DNA of 64,000 nt from JAXDMK01 sp963790325 (GCA_963790325.1 CAWBNY010000002.1:248001-312000); one strand, 5' to 3'. Shown: positions 9,514-17,677, counted from the stretch's first letter. Notes: a model not told the origin generated them from the sequence alone. Numbers and translations: made by a program.

Positions 9514-9993
9514 CTAATCCTCCTCCGGCTCCCGCTCCTTGCGCCGGACGAGGTACATGGCCACCGCCAGCAGCAGCACGATGCCGCCCAGGGCCCCGAT
9601 CTCCACCATCGCCTGCTCGAACGCCTCCCCGGGCTTGTCGAGCTCCTCCTGGGCCACCAGGGCGAGGACGATGATCTCCTTGATCGAGGCGATCATGCCC
9701 ACGATCAGGAACGGCTCCGCCACCAGGTTGTGCTCGGCCATGATCGCCCGGGTGGCGGCCAGCAGCTCCAGCAGGATGAACACCAGGAGCAGGCCGTCGA
9801 GCGCCTCGGTGACCGCGTGGTCGACCCCGTCCGAGAGATCCTGGACCAGGTGGTAGCCGATCGCCCCCAGCACCACCGCCGCCCCCACCAGCAACACCAG
9901 GGCCGCCGCCCCGTAGAGGATGTTCTCGCCCAGGTGCAGCGCCTTGTCGACGCCCTCGAGCTGCTCCTCGGAGTCGGTGGCCGGCGGACTCAT
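9514..9993 (-). CDS. PsiE-like membrane protein
   Basis: A 159-residue protein with four hydrophobic segments (about residues 27-48, 66-84, 93-113 and 132-150). The segment EPFLIVGMIASIKEIIVLAL is characteristic of the phosphate-starvation-inducible PsiE family (PF06146), whose biochemical role is unknown. ATG 9993 overlaps the stop of the upstream gene as ATGA, which indicates translational coupling; GTG 9999 is an alternative start. It is the last gene of a four-gene minus-strand set. Confidence 0.75.
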   Translation of the reverse strand: MSPPATDSEEQLEGVDKALHLGENILYGAAALVLLVGAAVVLGAIGYHLVQDLSDGVDHAVTEALDGLLLVFILLELLAATRAIMAEHNLVAEPFLIVGMIASIKEIIVLALVAQEELDKPGEAFEQAMVEIGALGGIVLLLAVAMYLVRRKEREPEED

Positions 9994-10334
9994 GCCCACC
10001 CCAGCTCGTCCAGCCGGTCGTCGTCGATCCCGAAGTGGTGGGCGACCTCGTGGATCACCGTCTCCCGCACCGTCTCCACCACGTCGTCCTCACTCTCGCA
10101 CATCTCGCAGATGGGGCGCCGGTAGATCGTGATGCGATCGGGGAGCACCATCCCCCCGTACTGGTCCCGTTCGGTGAGCGGCACGCCCTCGTACAGCCCG
10201 AGGAGGTCCTCCCCCCGCGCCCGCTCCTCCACCACCACCCAGACGTTGTCCATGTGCCGGCCGAGGGCCTCGGGGATGGCGTCGAGGGCGTCGCCGACCA
10301 GCTCCTCGAAGCGGGCGAGGGGGACCTCGATCAC
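9990..10334 (-). CDS. Small metallopeptidase-like protein (zincin-like, PF06262 type)
   Basis: The 114-residue protein carries HEVAHHFGID at residues 95-104, an HExxH zinc motif followed by the third ligand Asp104, together with an IYRRPICEMCE segment. This fits the short minimal-gluzincin/'possibl zinc metallopeptidase' family found across Actinomycetota; substrates are unknown. GTG 10334 is the likely start, 10 bases after the stop of the flavoprotein gene. It overlaps the PsiE-like gene by 4 bases. Confidence 0.82.
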   Translation of the reverse strand: MIEVPLARFEELVGDALDAIPEALGRHMDNVWVVVEERARGEDLLGLYEGVPLTERDQYGGMVLPDRITIYRRPICEMCESEDDVVETVRETVIHEVAHHFGIDDDRLDELGWA

Positions 10335-10344
10335 CCCGGCCCGA

Positions 10345-11589
10345 TTACCGGGAGGGCGCCAGCCGGGCGATGGCGGCCACGGCCCGGTAGGCGGCCTCGG
10401 CCGGACCCCGCTCGTCCTCCCGCAGGAGGTTCGCCATGATCCGCAGCACCCACTCCATGAGCGTGCGCGACCGCATCCCGGTCCCCACCAGCATGCGCAT
10501 GAGGTTGGGGTGCCCGATGATCTTCACGAACGCCCGCGCCACCTTGTAGTAGAGGTCGTACTCGGCCCGCAGCCGCTCCTCGTAGCTCCGCAGCTCGCCG
10601 GCCCGCCCCGTCTCGAGTGCCAGCGAGACGGACTCCGCCGCGTAGCGGCCGGTCTCGTAGGCGTAGGCGATGCCCTCCCCGTTGAACGGGTTGATCGCCC
10701 CGGCGGCGTCGCCCGTGGTCAGCCACGTCGGCCCGAACGACGGTCCGACCGACAGCCCCATCGGCAGCTTGCCCCCGGTGGGCGGCCCGAGCGACGTCTC
10801 CGGCGAGATCTCCCACGACGCCGGGGCGTAGTCGACGAAGGCGTCCATGAGCTTGGAGGTGTTGACCTCCTTCCACTGCTTGAACGTCGACAGCAGGCCC
10901 ACACCGACGTTCACCCTCCCGTCGCCGAGGGGGAAGATCCACCCGTATCCGGGCAGGACGTGGCCGGCCGCGTCGCGCACGTCGAGATGCGACTCGATCC
11001 ACGGCTCGTGCGACCGGGGCGACGTGAAGTACCCGCGGATGGCCATCCCCAGGGGGTACGACCGGTCGCGGGCACAGCCGAGGGCCCGCCCGAAGCGGGA
11101 GTTGGCCCCGTCGGCGACCACGGTGTAGGTGGCGCTCACCGTCGACGTCTCGCCTGTGTCCTTGTTCCTGACGACCGCGCCCCGGGGCACGCCGCCGTCG
11201 TAGGCCGGCTCCACCGCCTCCATGCCCTGCAGGACGAGCGCCCCCGCCTTCTCCGCCCGCTCGGCCACCAGCTGGTCGAGGTCGTGGCGGGTGATGACGT
11301 AGCCGTGGCGGGGGAATCCGGGCCGCTCCGGCCACTGCAGCTCGATGGTGCGCCCGAAGGCGATCGAGCGCAGGCCGTCGAAGCGGTGGTGGCCGGCCAG
11401 CACCCCGGCCAGGCCCATGTCGTCGAGCTGCTTGACCGCCCTCGGTGTCAGCCCGTCGCCGCAGGTCTTGACCCGGGGGAAGTGCTTCTTCTCGACGACC
11501 ACCACGTCGTGGCCGGCCTCGGCCAGCCAGTAGGCGCAGGCCGCACCGGAGGGCCCGCCCCCGACGACCAGCACGTCGTGGTCGGCCAT
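10345..11589 (-). CDS. Geranylgeranyl reductase family FAD-dependent oxidoreductase (menaquinone reductase-like)
   Basis: A 414-residue flavoprotein. The FAD-binding start is DVLVVGGGPSGAACAYWLAE (residues 4-23); the family motifs VKTCGDGLTPRAV and LTTGDAAGAINPFNGEG follow. Members reduce isoprenoid double bonds: geranylgeranyl chains, archaeal lipids or, for mycobacterial MenJ, one double bond of the menaquinone tail. Its position next to cytochrome c, the bc complex and two complex I clusters favours a menaquinone-tail reductase, but that is an inference. ATG 11589 is used; a longer upstream frame is only a shadow of the cytochrome gene. A 10-base gap separates it from that gene. Confidence 0.85.
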   Translation of the reverse strand: MADHDVLVVGGGPSGAACAYWLAEAGHDVVVVEKKHFPRVKTCGDGLTPRAVKQLDDMGLAGVLAGHHRFDGLRSIAFGRTIELQWPERPGFPRHGYVITRHDLDQLVAERAEKAGALVLQGMEAVEPAYDGGVPRGAVVRNKDTGETSTVSATYTVVADGANSRFGRALGCARDRSYPLGMAIRGYFTSPRSHEPWIESHLDVRDAAGHVLPGYGWIFPLGDGRVNVGVGLLSTFKQWKEVNTSKLMDAFVDYAPASWEISPETSLGPPTGGKLPMGLSVGPSFGPTWLTTGDAAGAINPFNGEGIAYAYETGRYAAESVSLALETGRAGELRSYEERLRAEYDLYYKVARAFVKIIGHPNLMRMLVGTGMRSRTLMEWVLRIMANLLREDERGPAEAAYRAVAAIARLAPSR

Positions 11590-11599
11590 CGGCCCGACC

Positions 11600-12232
11600 T
11601 TAGAGCCCTTCGCGTTCGTAGGTGACGACAGCCGCGATCTCTTCGTCGGTGAGCTGCCCGGCGAAGGACGGCATGCCGCCCGAGGCGGCGACCCGCTGGC
11701 CGCCCTCGCGGCCGGCGTCGCCGTAGGGCTCACCCTTGATCTTCGACGACCCTTCGCGGACGAAGGTCTCGTGGTCGGCCGCGGTGGGGAAGGTCTTGAC
11801 GACCTCGCCCCCGGCCAGCGCGGGACCGACGCCACCCTGGCCCTGGGCCCCGTGGCAGTTCACGCACCCCGCCCGCTGGTAGAGCTCCTGGCCGCTGGCG
11901 GGACCGGCGGCCGTGCTCGACTCCCCGAACGCCCCCAGGTAGATGATCGCCCACAGGGGCAGGATCAGGATCACCGGCATCATCCATACCGGGATACCGC
12001 TGCGGGGCCCGGCGGGGGCGACGTAGGTGGGCAGCTTCTCGGTGGGCCGAGCCGGCGCGGCCGGTGCCGCGGCGGCGGTGACGGCCGCGGCCGGCGCGGC
12101 GGCGGCCGCCGGAGTGGCGTCGCCTCCCGAGCCCTCGGCCGCCGGCGCGGGGCCGTCGCCGCCTCCATCCAGGCCCAAGGCCGCCCGACGGGCGCGTGAG
12201 CGTTCGAGCAGGTAATCGGGGACCTCGGTCAT
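11600..12232 (-). CDS. Membrane-anchored mono-haem cytochrome c
   Basis: The 210-residue protein has a cytoplasmic Ala/Pro-rich N-terminus (residues 1-79), one transmembrane helix (about 81-101) and an external cytochrome c domain with haem motif CVNCH at 123-127 and a probable Met ligand in SGGMPSFAG. It presumably carries electrons from the bc complex to a terminal oxidase not encoded here. Its N-terminal segment VPDYLLERSRARRAALG (4-20) aligns without gaps with the N-terminus of the cytochrome b C-terminal subunit encoded divergently 2 kb away. ATG 12232 faces the bc operon across a 327-base divergent region. Confidence 0.88.
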   Translation of the reverse strand: MTEVPDYLLERSRARRAALGLDGGGDGPAPAAEGSGGDATPAAAAAPAAAVTAAAAPAAPARPTEKLPTYVAPAGPRSGIPVWMMPVILILPLWAIIYLGAFGESSTAAGPASGQELYQRAGCVNCHGAQGQGGVGPALAGGEVVKTFPTAADHETFVREGSSKIKGEPYGDAGREGGQRVAASGGMPSFAGQLTDEEIAAVVTYEREGL

Positions 12233-12559
12233 GTCGTCGCGAATGTAAACCGACCTGACCCACGAGAGCGAAACAGTCGAGCGCCTTCGGTGCCGGCCCT
12301 TCCGACCGGACAGGCACGCCAGGCCCAGCCGCCCCGCCGCCTGGCGCCCCGGCCCCCGGCCCACCGGACCGATCGGCTGTGCGGGTCCCGGAGGCGGTGT
12401 CGATGGCGTCCCAGGCGTTGGTCCCGGCGGCCGGCGGGGCGTCGCCCCTCGACTCGTCTCTCAACCGGGCGCCGTGGTAGAACCGGCAGCAAGCCTCCGG
12501 ATCGATTTTGAGGCTTTCGTCCCAGTACAATGTGATCGCGTTCACGAGGGGAGGTGCCG
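12233..12559. other. Divergent intergenic region between cytochrome c and the bc operon
   Basis: This 327-base stretch holds no convincing gene. It must contain the promoters of the minus-strand cytochrome c set and the plus-strand bc operon. The only clear signals are a -10-like TACAAT, a Rex-type palindrome and a strong Shine-Dalgarno (GAGGGGAGG) at its right-hand end, annotated separately. Confidence 0.6.
12526..12546 (+). promoter_or_regulatory. Rex-type operator at the bc operon promoter
   Basis: TGTGATCGCGTTCACG at 12531-12546 matches 14 of 16 positions of the Streptomyces Rex operator TGTGAACGCGTTCACA. It directly follows a -10-like TACAAT (12526-12531), so bound protein would cover the transcription start. 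No good -35 is seen (TCGATT at spacer 18 is weak). Rex itself is encoded 10 kb upstream in this window. Function is inferred from the match. Confidence 0.65.
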
Positions 12560-13015
12560 GTGGTCGCGCTAGTTGTTTCCACAGTGATGCTTTTCGCCGG
12601 GCTCGCCCTCGTGTTCGCCGTCGGCCGGCGTCGCCCCCCGGGCACGCCCATCACGTGGGGTGAGGCCTTCGTCGGGGGCACGTTCATCTTTGCCCTGATG
12701 CTCCTCGCCTACGGAGTGGTGCCCCACCAGTGGCTCACCTTCGCCGACAACGCCCTCCTGTGGCGACCCGACAAGCTGATGCTCGGCATCTCCGGCGACG
12801 GGATCAAGCTTGGCGACAGCGTCAAGGACTTGGGCGGCACCGGCCGTATCATTGTGAATGCCCAGGCGGTCCGCGACATCGTCGCCGCTCTCATCTACAT
12901 CGTGTTCCTCGTCGGCCAGGTGTGGCTCTGGGCTGCCTGGCAGAAGCGGGGCCGCAAGGCACCGGAGGTCGAGCTGAGCTCACGGTTCGGCCGCCCGGTG
13001 GCAAGGAAGGTCTAA
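12560..13015 (+). CDS. Hypothetical membrane protein at the head of the bc operon
   Basis: No family is recognised. The 151-residue product has about three hydrophobic segments: residues 1-20 (VALVVSTVMLFAGLALVFAV), about 33-55 (GEAFVGGTFIFALMLLAYGV) and about 108-128 (DIVAALIYIVFLVGQVWLWAA), with a polar loop between the last two. GTG 12560 is chosen because GAGGGGAGG ends 6 bases before it; GTG 12554 overlaps that Shine-Dalgarno. It lies 4 bases before the ferredoxin gene and in front of all cytochrome bc genes, so it is probably an accessory subunit or assembly factor of the complex. Confidence 0.75.
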   Translation: MVALVVSTVMLFAGLALVFAVGRRRPPGTPITWGEAFVGGTFIFALMLLAYGVVPHQWLTFADNALLWRPDKLMLGISGDGIKLGDSVKDLGGTGRIIVNAQAVRDIVAALIYIVFLVGQVWLWAAWQKRGRKAPEVELSSRFGRPVARKV

Positions 13016-13019
13016 CGAC

Positions 13020-13433
13020 ATGGCAAAGAACGACGCTAACCCGCCCATGCCGACGTTCAGCGGCGACTACGTCCTCCAGGAGATCCCGAGCGACGAGCTG
13101 GCCAAGTCGGTCAAGCCCAAGCAGTTCCTCCACATCGACCAGGCTGAATGCATCATGTGCGAGGGCTGTGTCGACATCTGCCCCTGGAAGTGCATCCACA
13201 TGCTGTCCGTCGACAGCATCTCGGAGGCGCTCAACACCACCGGCCCGGGGGAGGACCCCGACGACCACGTCGTGTTCATCGTCGACGAGGACGTCTGCAC
13301 CCGCTGTGGCCTGTGCGTCGACCGCTGCCCCACCGGCGTGATCATCATGGGCAAGGCCGGCGTGGCTGCCCGTGACGGCGACGCCCACCAGCGTGACGGC
13401 AAGCACGGCTACGCCTACGGCATGCGGTTCTAG
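13020..13433 (+). CDS. 2x[4Fe-4S] ferredoxin
   Basis: The 137-residue protein binds two [4Fe-4S] clusters. The first motif has cysteines 44, 47, 50 and 54 (CIMCEGCVDICP), the second 93, 96, 99 and 103 (CTRCGLCVDRCP). A spacer of about 38 residues separates the motifs, and Cys58 is extra. There is no signal peptide, so it acts in the cytoplasm. The place between a membrane protein and cytochrome b is unusual for an ordinary ferredoxin. It may deliver electrons to or from the bc complex, or serve as donor for the complex I cluster lacking nuoEFG; both ideas are inference. Confidence 0.9.
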   Translation: MAKNDANPPMPTFSGDYVLQEIPSDELAKSVKPKQFLHIDQAECIMCEGCVDICPWKCIHMLSVDSISEALNTTGPGEDPDDHVVFIVDEDVCTRCGLCVDRCPTGVIIMGKAGVAARDGDAHQRDGKHGYAYGMRF

Positions 13434-13438
13434 GAACG

Positions 13439-14248
13439 ATGGCGAAGCGACTCTCGAGGAACGGGAACGGCAGCGACGGCAACGGGGACCGCCCGTCGGT
13501 GCCGGAGAAGCTGGCCGAGGTCGGCGAGAAGATGCGGGGCTCCCAAGCGTGGGCCTCGATCTTCCGGCCCGGTTCCATCTTCCGCAAGGGCTACACCGAC
13601 AGCCCTCGTAACCGCTCCTACGTCATCATGAACAGCCTCATCTACCACCTGCACCCGGTGAAGGTGAAGCGCCATGCGGTGAAGGTCAGCTACACGCTGT
13701 GCCTGGGCGGGATGTCGTTCTTCCTGTTCCTCATCCTCACCGTCACCGGCATCTTCCTGATGTTCTTCTACCGCCCCACCGAGGTGCAGGCGTGGGCCGA
13801 CATCCGCACCCTGGAGACCTCGGTCACCTTCGGCCTCCTCGTGCGCAACATGCATCGCTGGGGCGCCCACCTGATGGTGATCACGGTGTTCCTGCACATG
13901 GCCCGGGTCTTCTACCACGGTGCCTACAAACCGCCCCGGGAGTTCAACTGGGTGATCGGGGTGATCCTGCTCACCCTCACCCTGCTCCTGTCGTTCACCG
14001 GCTACCTGCTGCCCTGGGACCAGTTGGCCCTGTGGGCGGTCACGGTAGGCACGAACATGATCGGCTACACACCGGTGTTCGGGAACCAGGTGAGATTCGT
14101 CCTCCTGGGCGGAGTGGAGATCAGCACCGAGACTCTGCTCCGATGGTACGTACTCCATGTGCTGCTCTTTCCGTTCGTCATCGTCATCTTCATGGCCATC
14201 CACTTCTGGCGAGTCCGCAAGGACGGCGGCATCTCGGGGCCCCTGTAG
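13439..14248 (+). CDS. Cytochrome b (b6-like N-terminal subunit) of the bc complex
   Basis: The 269-residue protein carries the two b haems of a menaquinol:cytochrome c reductase. A soluble N-terminus of about 70 residues precedes four membrane helices. Haem ligands are visible in MHRWGAH followed by FLHMARVFYHG, and in YVLHVLL followed by MAIHFWRV. The text FFYRPTEVQAW and KPPREFNWVIG is typical of the b6 type. By eye, the cysteine that binds the extra haem of cytochrome b6 seems to be replaced. Cytochrome b is split over two genes here, as in b6f and Bacillus-type complexes. ATG 13439 follows the ferredoxin stop by 5 bases. Confidence 0.92.
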   Translation: MAKRLSRNGNGSDGNGDRPSVPEKLAEVGEKMRGSQAWASIFRPGSIFRKGYTDSPRNRSYVIMNSLIYHLHPVKVKRHAVKVSYTLCLGGMSFFLFLILTVTGIFLMFFYRPTEVQAWADIRTLETSVTFGLLVRNMHRWGAHLMVITVFLHMARVFYHGAYKPPREFNWVIGVILLTLTLLLSFTGYLLPWDQLALWAVTVGTNMIGYTPVFGNQVRFVLLGGVEISTETLLRWYVLHVLLFPFVIVIFMAIHFWRVRKDGGISGPL

Positions 14249-14286
14249 GCCGGCCGGGGAGGAGATCGAGCACATGAGCCAGTCCA

Positions 14287-15039
14287 ATGAGTGACGTACC
14301 CGAGCACCTCCTGCGCCGATCGGCCGAGCGCCGGGCCGCCCTGGGCGCCGGGTCCGCCGGCGGAGCCCCGCCTGACGGCGGCGGTGCCGACGCGGGTGCG
14401 GTCGACGACGGCGAGAAGATCCCCGCCCACCTCCTCCAGCGGTCCGCCACCGCCACCGCCACCGCCACCGCCCCGGCCGGGGCGCCGGCGGCTGCGGCCG
14501 GCGCGGTGGCCACCGCCCCCGCTCCGGTGGCCAAGGGCCCCGAGGGCCACACCCAACGGCTCCTCACCGTGGTCAAGGCCGGGTCCATCCAGGACGTCAA
14601 GGCCACTCCCACCGACAAGGTGCACGTCTGGCCCCACCTGCTGGTCGGCGAGTTCGTGGCCTCCCTGGCCATGACCGCCTTCCTGCTGGTCTTCTCGGCG
14701 GTGGTCAACGCCCCGTTCCTCGCCGCCGCCAACTTCAACTTCACGCCCAACCCGTCGAAGGCCCCGTGGTACTTCCTGGGCCTCCAGGAGCTCCTCACCA
14801 TGTTCCACCCGATGGTGGCGGGCGTCACCATCCCCGGCATGGGCATCTTCGGCCTCATGCTCGTGCCTTACACCGACCGCAATCCCAGCAACCACCCCGA
14901 GGACCGCAAGCTCGCCATCGCCATCATGACCCTGTTCCTCATGTTCTGGTCGGTGCTGGTGATCATCGGCTGCTTCTTCCGGGGGCCCGGGTTCAACTTC
15001 ACGTTCCCGTGGCGTGACGGCGTCTTCTTCGACCTGTAG
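14287..15039 (+). CDS. Cytochrome b C-terminal subunit (subunit IV-like) with extended N-terminus
   Basis: The membrane part (about residues 118-250, three helices) matches the C-terminal half of cytochrome b. The quinol-site motif reads APWY within NPSKAPWYFLGLQELL, where most bc complexes have PEWY. About 115 residues are added at the N-terminus, rich in Ala, Gly, Pro and Thr. They start with VPEHLLRRSAERRAALG (4-20), nearly the same as the start of the cytochrome c gene at 11600-12232, and repeat IPAHLLQRSA at 45-54. ATG 14287 is likely. The Rieske gene follows after 8 bases. Confidence 0.9.
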   Translation: MSDVPEHLLRRSAERRAALGAGSAGGAPPDGGGADAGAVDDGEKIPAHLLQRSATATATATAPAGAPAAAAGAVATAPAPVAKGPEGHTQRLLTVVKAGSIQDVKATPTDKVHVWPHLLVGEFVASLAMTAFLLVFSAVVNAPFLAAANFNFTPNPSKAPWYFLGLQELLTMFHPMVAGVTIPGMGIFGLMLVPYTDRNPSNHPEDRKLAIAIMTLFLMFWSVLVIIGCFFRGPGFNFTFPWRDGVFFDL

Positions 15040-15047
15040 GAGCCAAG

Positions 15048-15905
15048 TTGGACAACGCCACCATCGTCGTCATCGTGCTGGCCGCCCTGGCCGTGATGAT
15101 GGCCGCATTCCTCTACGCCACCGCCCGCCGGCGCGACACCGCCCGCGCCCTCGACGGCACGATCCCCGACGAGAGCGCCGAGCGGCTGCCGGTGCCCGTC
15201 GGCGGCGCGCCCCTCACCGGCAAGGAGCTCGAGCGGGCGGTCGCCCTCGAGCGCTCCGGACGGGGTGCACCCGACATCTCCCTCCCGCCCCCGCCGCCGG
15301 CCCTCCCCCCCGACGAGGAGAGCCTGGGCGTCACCCGCCGCCAGGTCCTCAACCGGGGCATCGTCACCACCATGATCCTGGCCCTCTCCGGTTTCGGGGC
15401 AGGCATGGTGGCCATGCTGTGGCCGTCGCTCAGCGGCGGCTTCGGCGCCAAGATCCGGGCCGGGAAGGCAGACGAGATCCTCGACCAGATCGCCACCACC
15501 AAGGACCCCTTCTACGTCGGCGCCGGTCGCTTCTACCTCCTGCCCTACCCCAAGGACGCGGTCAGCGCGGCCAGGGGGGTTCCCGCCTACGCGGCGGTGG
15601 TCGACGGGTACGACCAGGGCTTCGTCGCCCTCTACCAGAAGTGCCCCCACCTCGGGTGCCGGGTGCCCTGGTGCCGCACGTCGCAGTGGTTCGAGTGCCC
15701 GTGTCACGGCTCGCAGTACAACCGGGTCGGTGAGAAGAAGGGCGGCCCCGCCCCGCGGGGGATGGACCGCTTCACGGTGAGCGTCGACGGCGGCGTGGTG
15801 ACGGTCGACACCGGCATCGTGATCCCGGGGCCGGCGGTCGGCGTCAACACCACCGGGCAGGAGTCCGAAGGTCCGCACTGCATCGGCGCGGTCGGCGGGC
15901 ATTGA
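15048..15905 (+). CDS. Rieske [2Fe-2S] protein of the bc complex
   Basis: The 285-residue protein supplies the high-potential [2Fe-2S] cluster: CPHLGC at 199-204 and CPCHGS at 217-222. There are two hydrophobic segments, residues 4-24 and about 104-125. The second is preceded by TRRQVLNRG, a twin-arginine-like motif as expected for Tat-dependent membrane insertion of Rieske proteins. The start is TTG 15048 with GTAGGAGCC upstream. The stop overlaps the TTG of the next gene (TTGA). Confidence 0.93.
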   Translation: MDNATIVVIVLAALAVMMAAFLYATARRRDTARALDGTIPDESAERLPVPVGGAPLTGKELERAVALERSGRGAPDISLPPPPPALPPDEESLGVTRRQVLNRGIVTTMILALSGFGAGMVAMLWPSLSGGFGAKIRAGKADEILDQIATTKDPFYVGAGRFYLLPYPKDAVSAARGVPAYAAVVDGYDQGFVALYQKCPHLGCRVPWCRTSQWFECPCHGSQYNRVGEKKGGPAPRGMDRFTVSVDGGVVTVDTGIVIPGPAVGVNTTGQESEGPHCIGAVGGH

Positions 15906-16897
15906 TCTTCGCCGCCACCCAACAGAGCATCGGGCTGGGCGTCGTCCTCGCCCTCAGCGCCGGCTGGATCGTCTACCTCCTCAGCTCCTCCAAGCGGACG
16001 TACGACCCGGGCGGCGAACTGGTCCACGCCCCCAACCGCAAGCCCTACTTCGACGACGAGGGCCTCGAGAGCCACCGGCTCACCAAGTACCTGTGGTGGT
16101 CGTTCGCCATGCTCACCATCTCCGCCATCGGCCTGCCGCTGTACTGGTTGCGGGAGCCCTTCCGCCAGCAGGGCGCCGGCTTCGACCGGGGCACCGAGTA
16201 CTTCGAGAACAAGGCCGTCCAGCGGGGGGAGGAGCTCTTCCAGGTATCGCCCGGCAACCCGCCGACACCGCGCGAGCCCCACTTCGGATGCGAGGCGTGC
16301 CACGGCGTGGAGGGCGTCGGCGGGGTCACCGCGTTCACCATCACCGACCCCGTCAATCCCGACGCCCTGCCCAAGCAGGTGCAGTGGGCGGCCCCTGCCC
16401 TCGACACGGCCATGCTCCGCTACCGGGTGGAAGAGGTGCGCAGCATCCTCGTCTACGGCCGGCCCGGCACCCCGATGCCGCCGTGGGGGGTCAAGGGCGG
16501 CGGCCCCATGAACGACCAGCAGATCGACGACCTCATCGCCTACCTCCAGCACATCGCCCTCCCGCCGGCACAGGTGAAGGAGGACAACCTGGCCCAGTAC
16601 GGCACCGACGGGGCCAAGCTCTTCGAGGCGTTCTGCTCCCGCTGCCACACCGAGGGTGCGTCCTACGGCGAGCCCGGGCCCATCGGCGGCGGCGCCTTCG
16701 GTCCCTCCCTCTCCGGAGGCGCCACCACCCGGCAGTTCCCGACGGTCGACAGGCACATCGACTGGGTGGCCAAGACCGCCGCCTACGGCCAGCTCTACGG
16801 CACCCGGGGCGTGAGCGAGGGCGTGATGCCGTTCTTCGAGAACATGCTCACGGCGGAGCAGATCCAGGCCGTCGTCGACTATGAACGGACCTTGTGA
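15902..16897 (+). CDS. Di-haem cytochrome c subunit of the bc complex
   Basis: The 331-residue protein has two N-terminal hydrophobic segments (about 6-27 and 63-83) and two external haem motifs, CEACH at 130-134 and CSRCH at 245-249, with Met-containing loops such as TPMPPWG and GVMPFF as probable ligands. It would take electrons from the Rieske protein and pass them on, like QcrC in the actinobacterial supercomplex. The start TTG 15902 overlaps the Rieske stop. The end overlaps the next start (GTGATG). Confidence 0.92.
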   Translation: MIFAATQQSIGLGVVLALSAGWIVYLLSSSKRTYDPGGELVHAPNRKPYFDDEGLESHRLTKYLWWSFAMLTISAIGLPLYWLREPFRQQGAGFDRGTEYFENKAVQRGEELFQVSPGNPPTPREPHFGCEACHGVEGVGGVTAFTITDPVNPDALPKQVQWAAPALDTAMLRYRVEEVRSILVYGRPGTPMPPWGVKGGGPMNDQQIDDLIAYLQHIALPPAQVKEDNLAQYGTDGAKLFEAFCSRCHTEGASYGEPGPIGGGAFGPSLSGGATTRQFPTVDRHIDWVAKTAAYGQLYGTRGVSEGVMPFFENMLTAEQIQAVVDYERTL

Positions 16898-17634
16898 TGG
16901 ACCTGATGCTCTCCGCCCTCTCGTGGGAACCGCAGGTCAAAGGGGGGCTCTACGTCCTGCTGGCGGTGCTCATCCTCCCCGGATCGGTGTACCTGATCCT
17001 GGCCACCGACACCGGGGCCCGGCTCGGGTTCCAGCTGGCGGCGGCCGGGCTGGCGGGCTTCATGGTGATCATCGGGGCCGTGTGGTGGGTGTACGGCATC
17101 GGTCCCCAGGGCCCGTCACCTGTCTGGGAGCAGTACGAGATCGTGTCCGGTGACCCGGCCCTGACGGGGGAGAAGGTGCTGGAGGAGTTCCCCGACGACT
17201 GGGAGAAGCTCGAGATCACCGATCCCGAGGTGGCCGACGCCCAACCGGTCGTCGACGGCTCTCTCACCGGCGAGGAGGGCGGGCTCTTCAAGAGCGCGGC
17301 CGAGTACATCGTCGTGGGTGCCTTCAACAAGGGCGGGGAGACCTACGCCCCCCTGGGACTGCCCGCGATCCGCCCCATCGACATCCTCCACAAGCCCCAT
17401 TACCTGGTCGTGCAGGTGCAGCCGGTCGTCGTCCAGGAGGCCGACCCCGGCGCTGCCCCGCCCCTGCCGAAGGCCGACGCGTCGAAGCCGGTGTACTCGG
17501 TCGTCCTGCTGCGCGACCTCGGCCACAAGCGGTTGAACCCGGCCGTGGCCACGATTTCGTCGGCCCTGATCTTCGGTTTGCTCGTCTACCAGCTGCACAC
17601 CAAGGACAAGGAGGCCATGGCCAAGCGCGGCTAG
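16894..17634 (+). CDS. Hypothetical membrane protein at the end of the bc operon
   Basis: No family is recognised. The 246-residue product has hydrophobic segments at about 17-38, 44-67 and 217-235, and between them an acidic soluble domain of about 150 residues without cysteines or obvious catalytic motifs. The gene overlaps the di-haem cytochrome c stop (start GTG 16894 or ATG 16897) and lies 43 bases before nuoA. The tight coupling suggests a subunit or assembly factor of the bc complex, or of a link between it and complex I; this is inference. Confidence 0.8.
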   Translation: MMDLMLSALSWEPQVKGGLYVLLAVLILPGSVYLILATDTGARLGFQLAAAGLAGFMVIIGAVWWVYGIGPQGPSPVWEQYEIVSGDPALTGEKVLEEFPDDWEKLEITDPEVADAQPVVDGSLTGEEGGLFKSAAEYIVVGAFNKGGETYAPLGLPAIRPIDILHKPHYLVVQVQPVVVQEADPGAAPPLPKADASKPVYSVVLLRDLGHKRLNPAVATISSALIFGLLVYQLHTKDKEAMAKRG

Positions 17635-17677
17635 GGTACGCACGTCTCCTGTCGGCTCTCTTTCGAGGCGATCCCCG

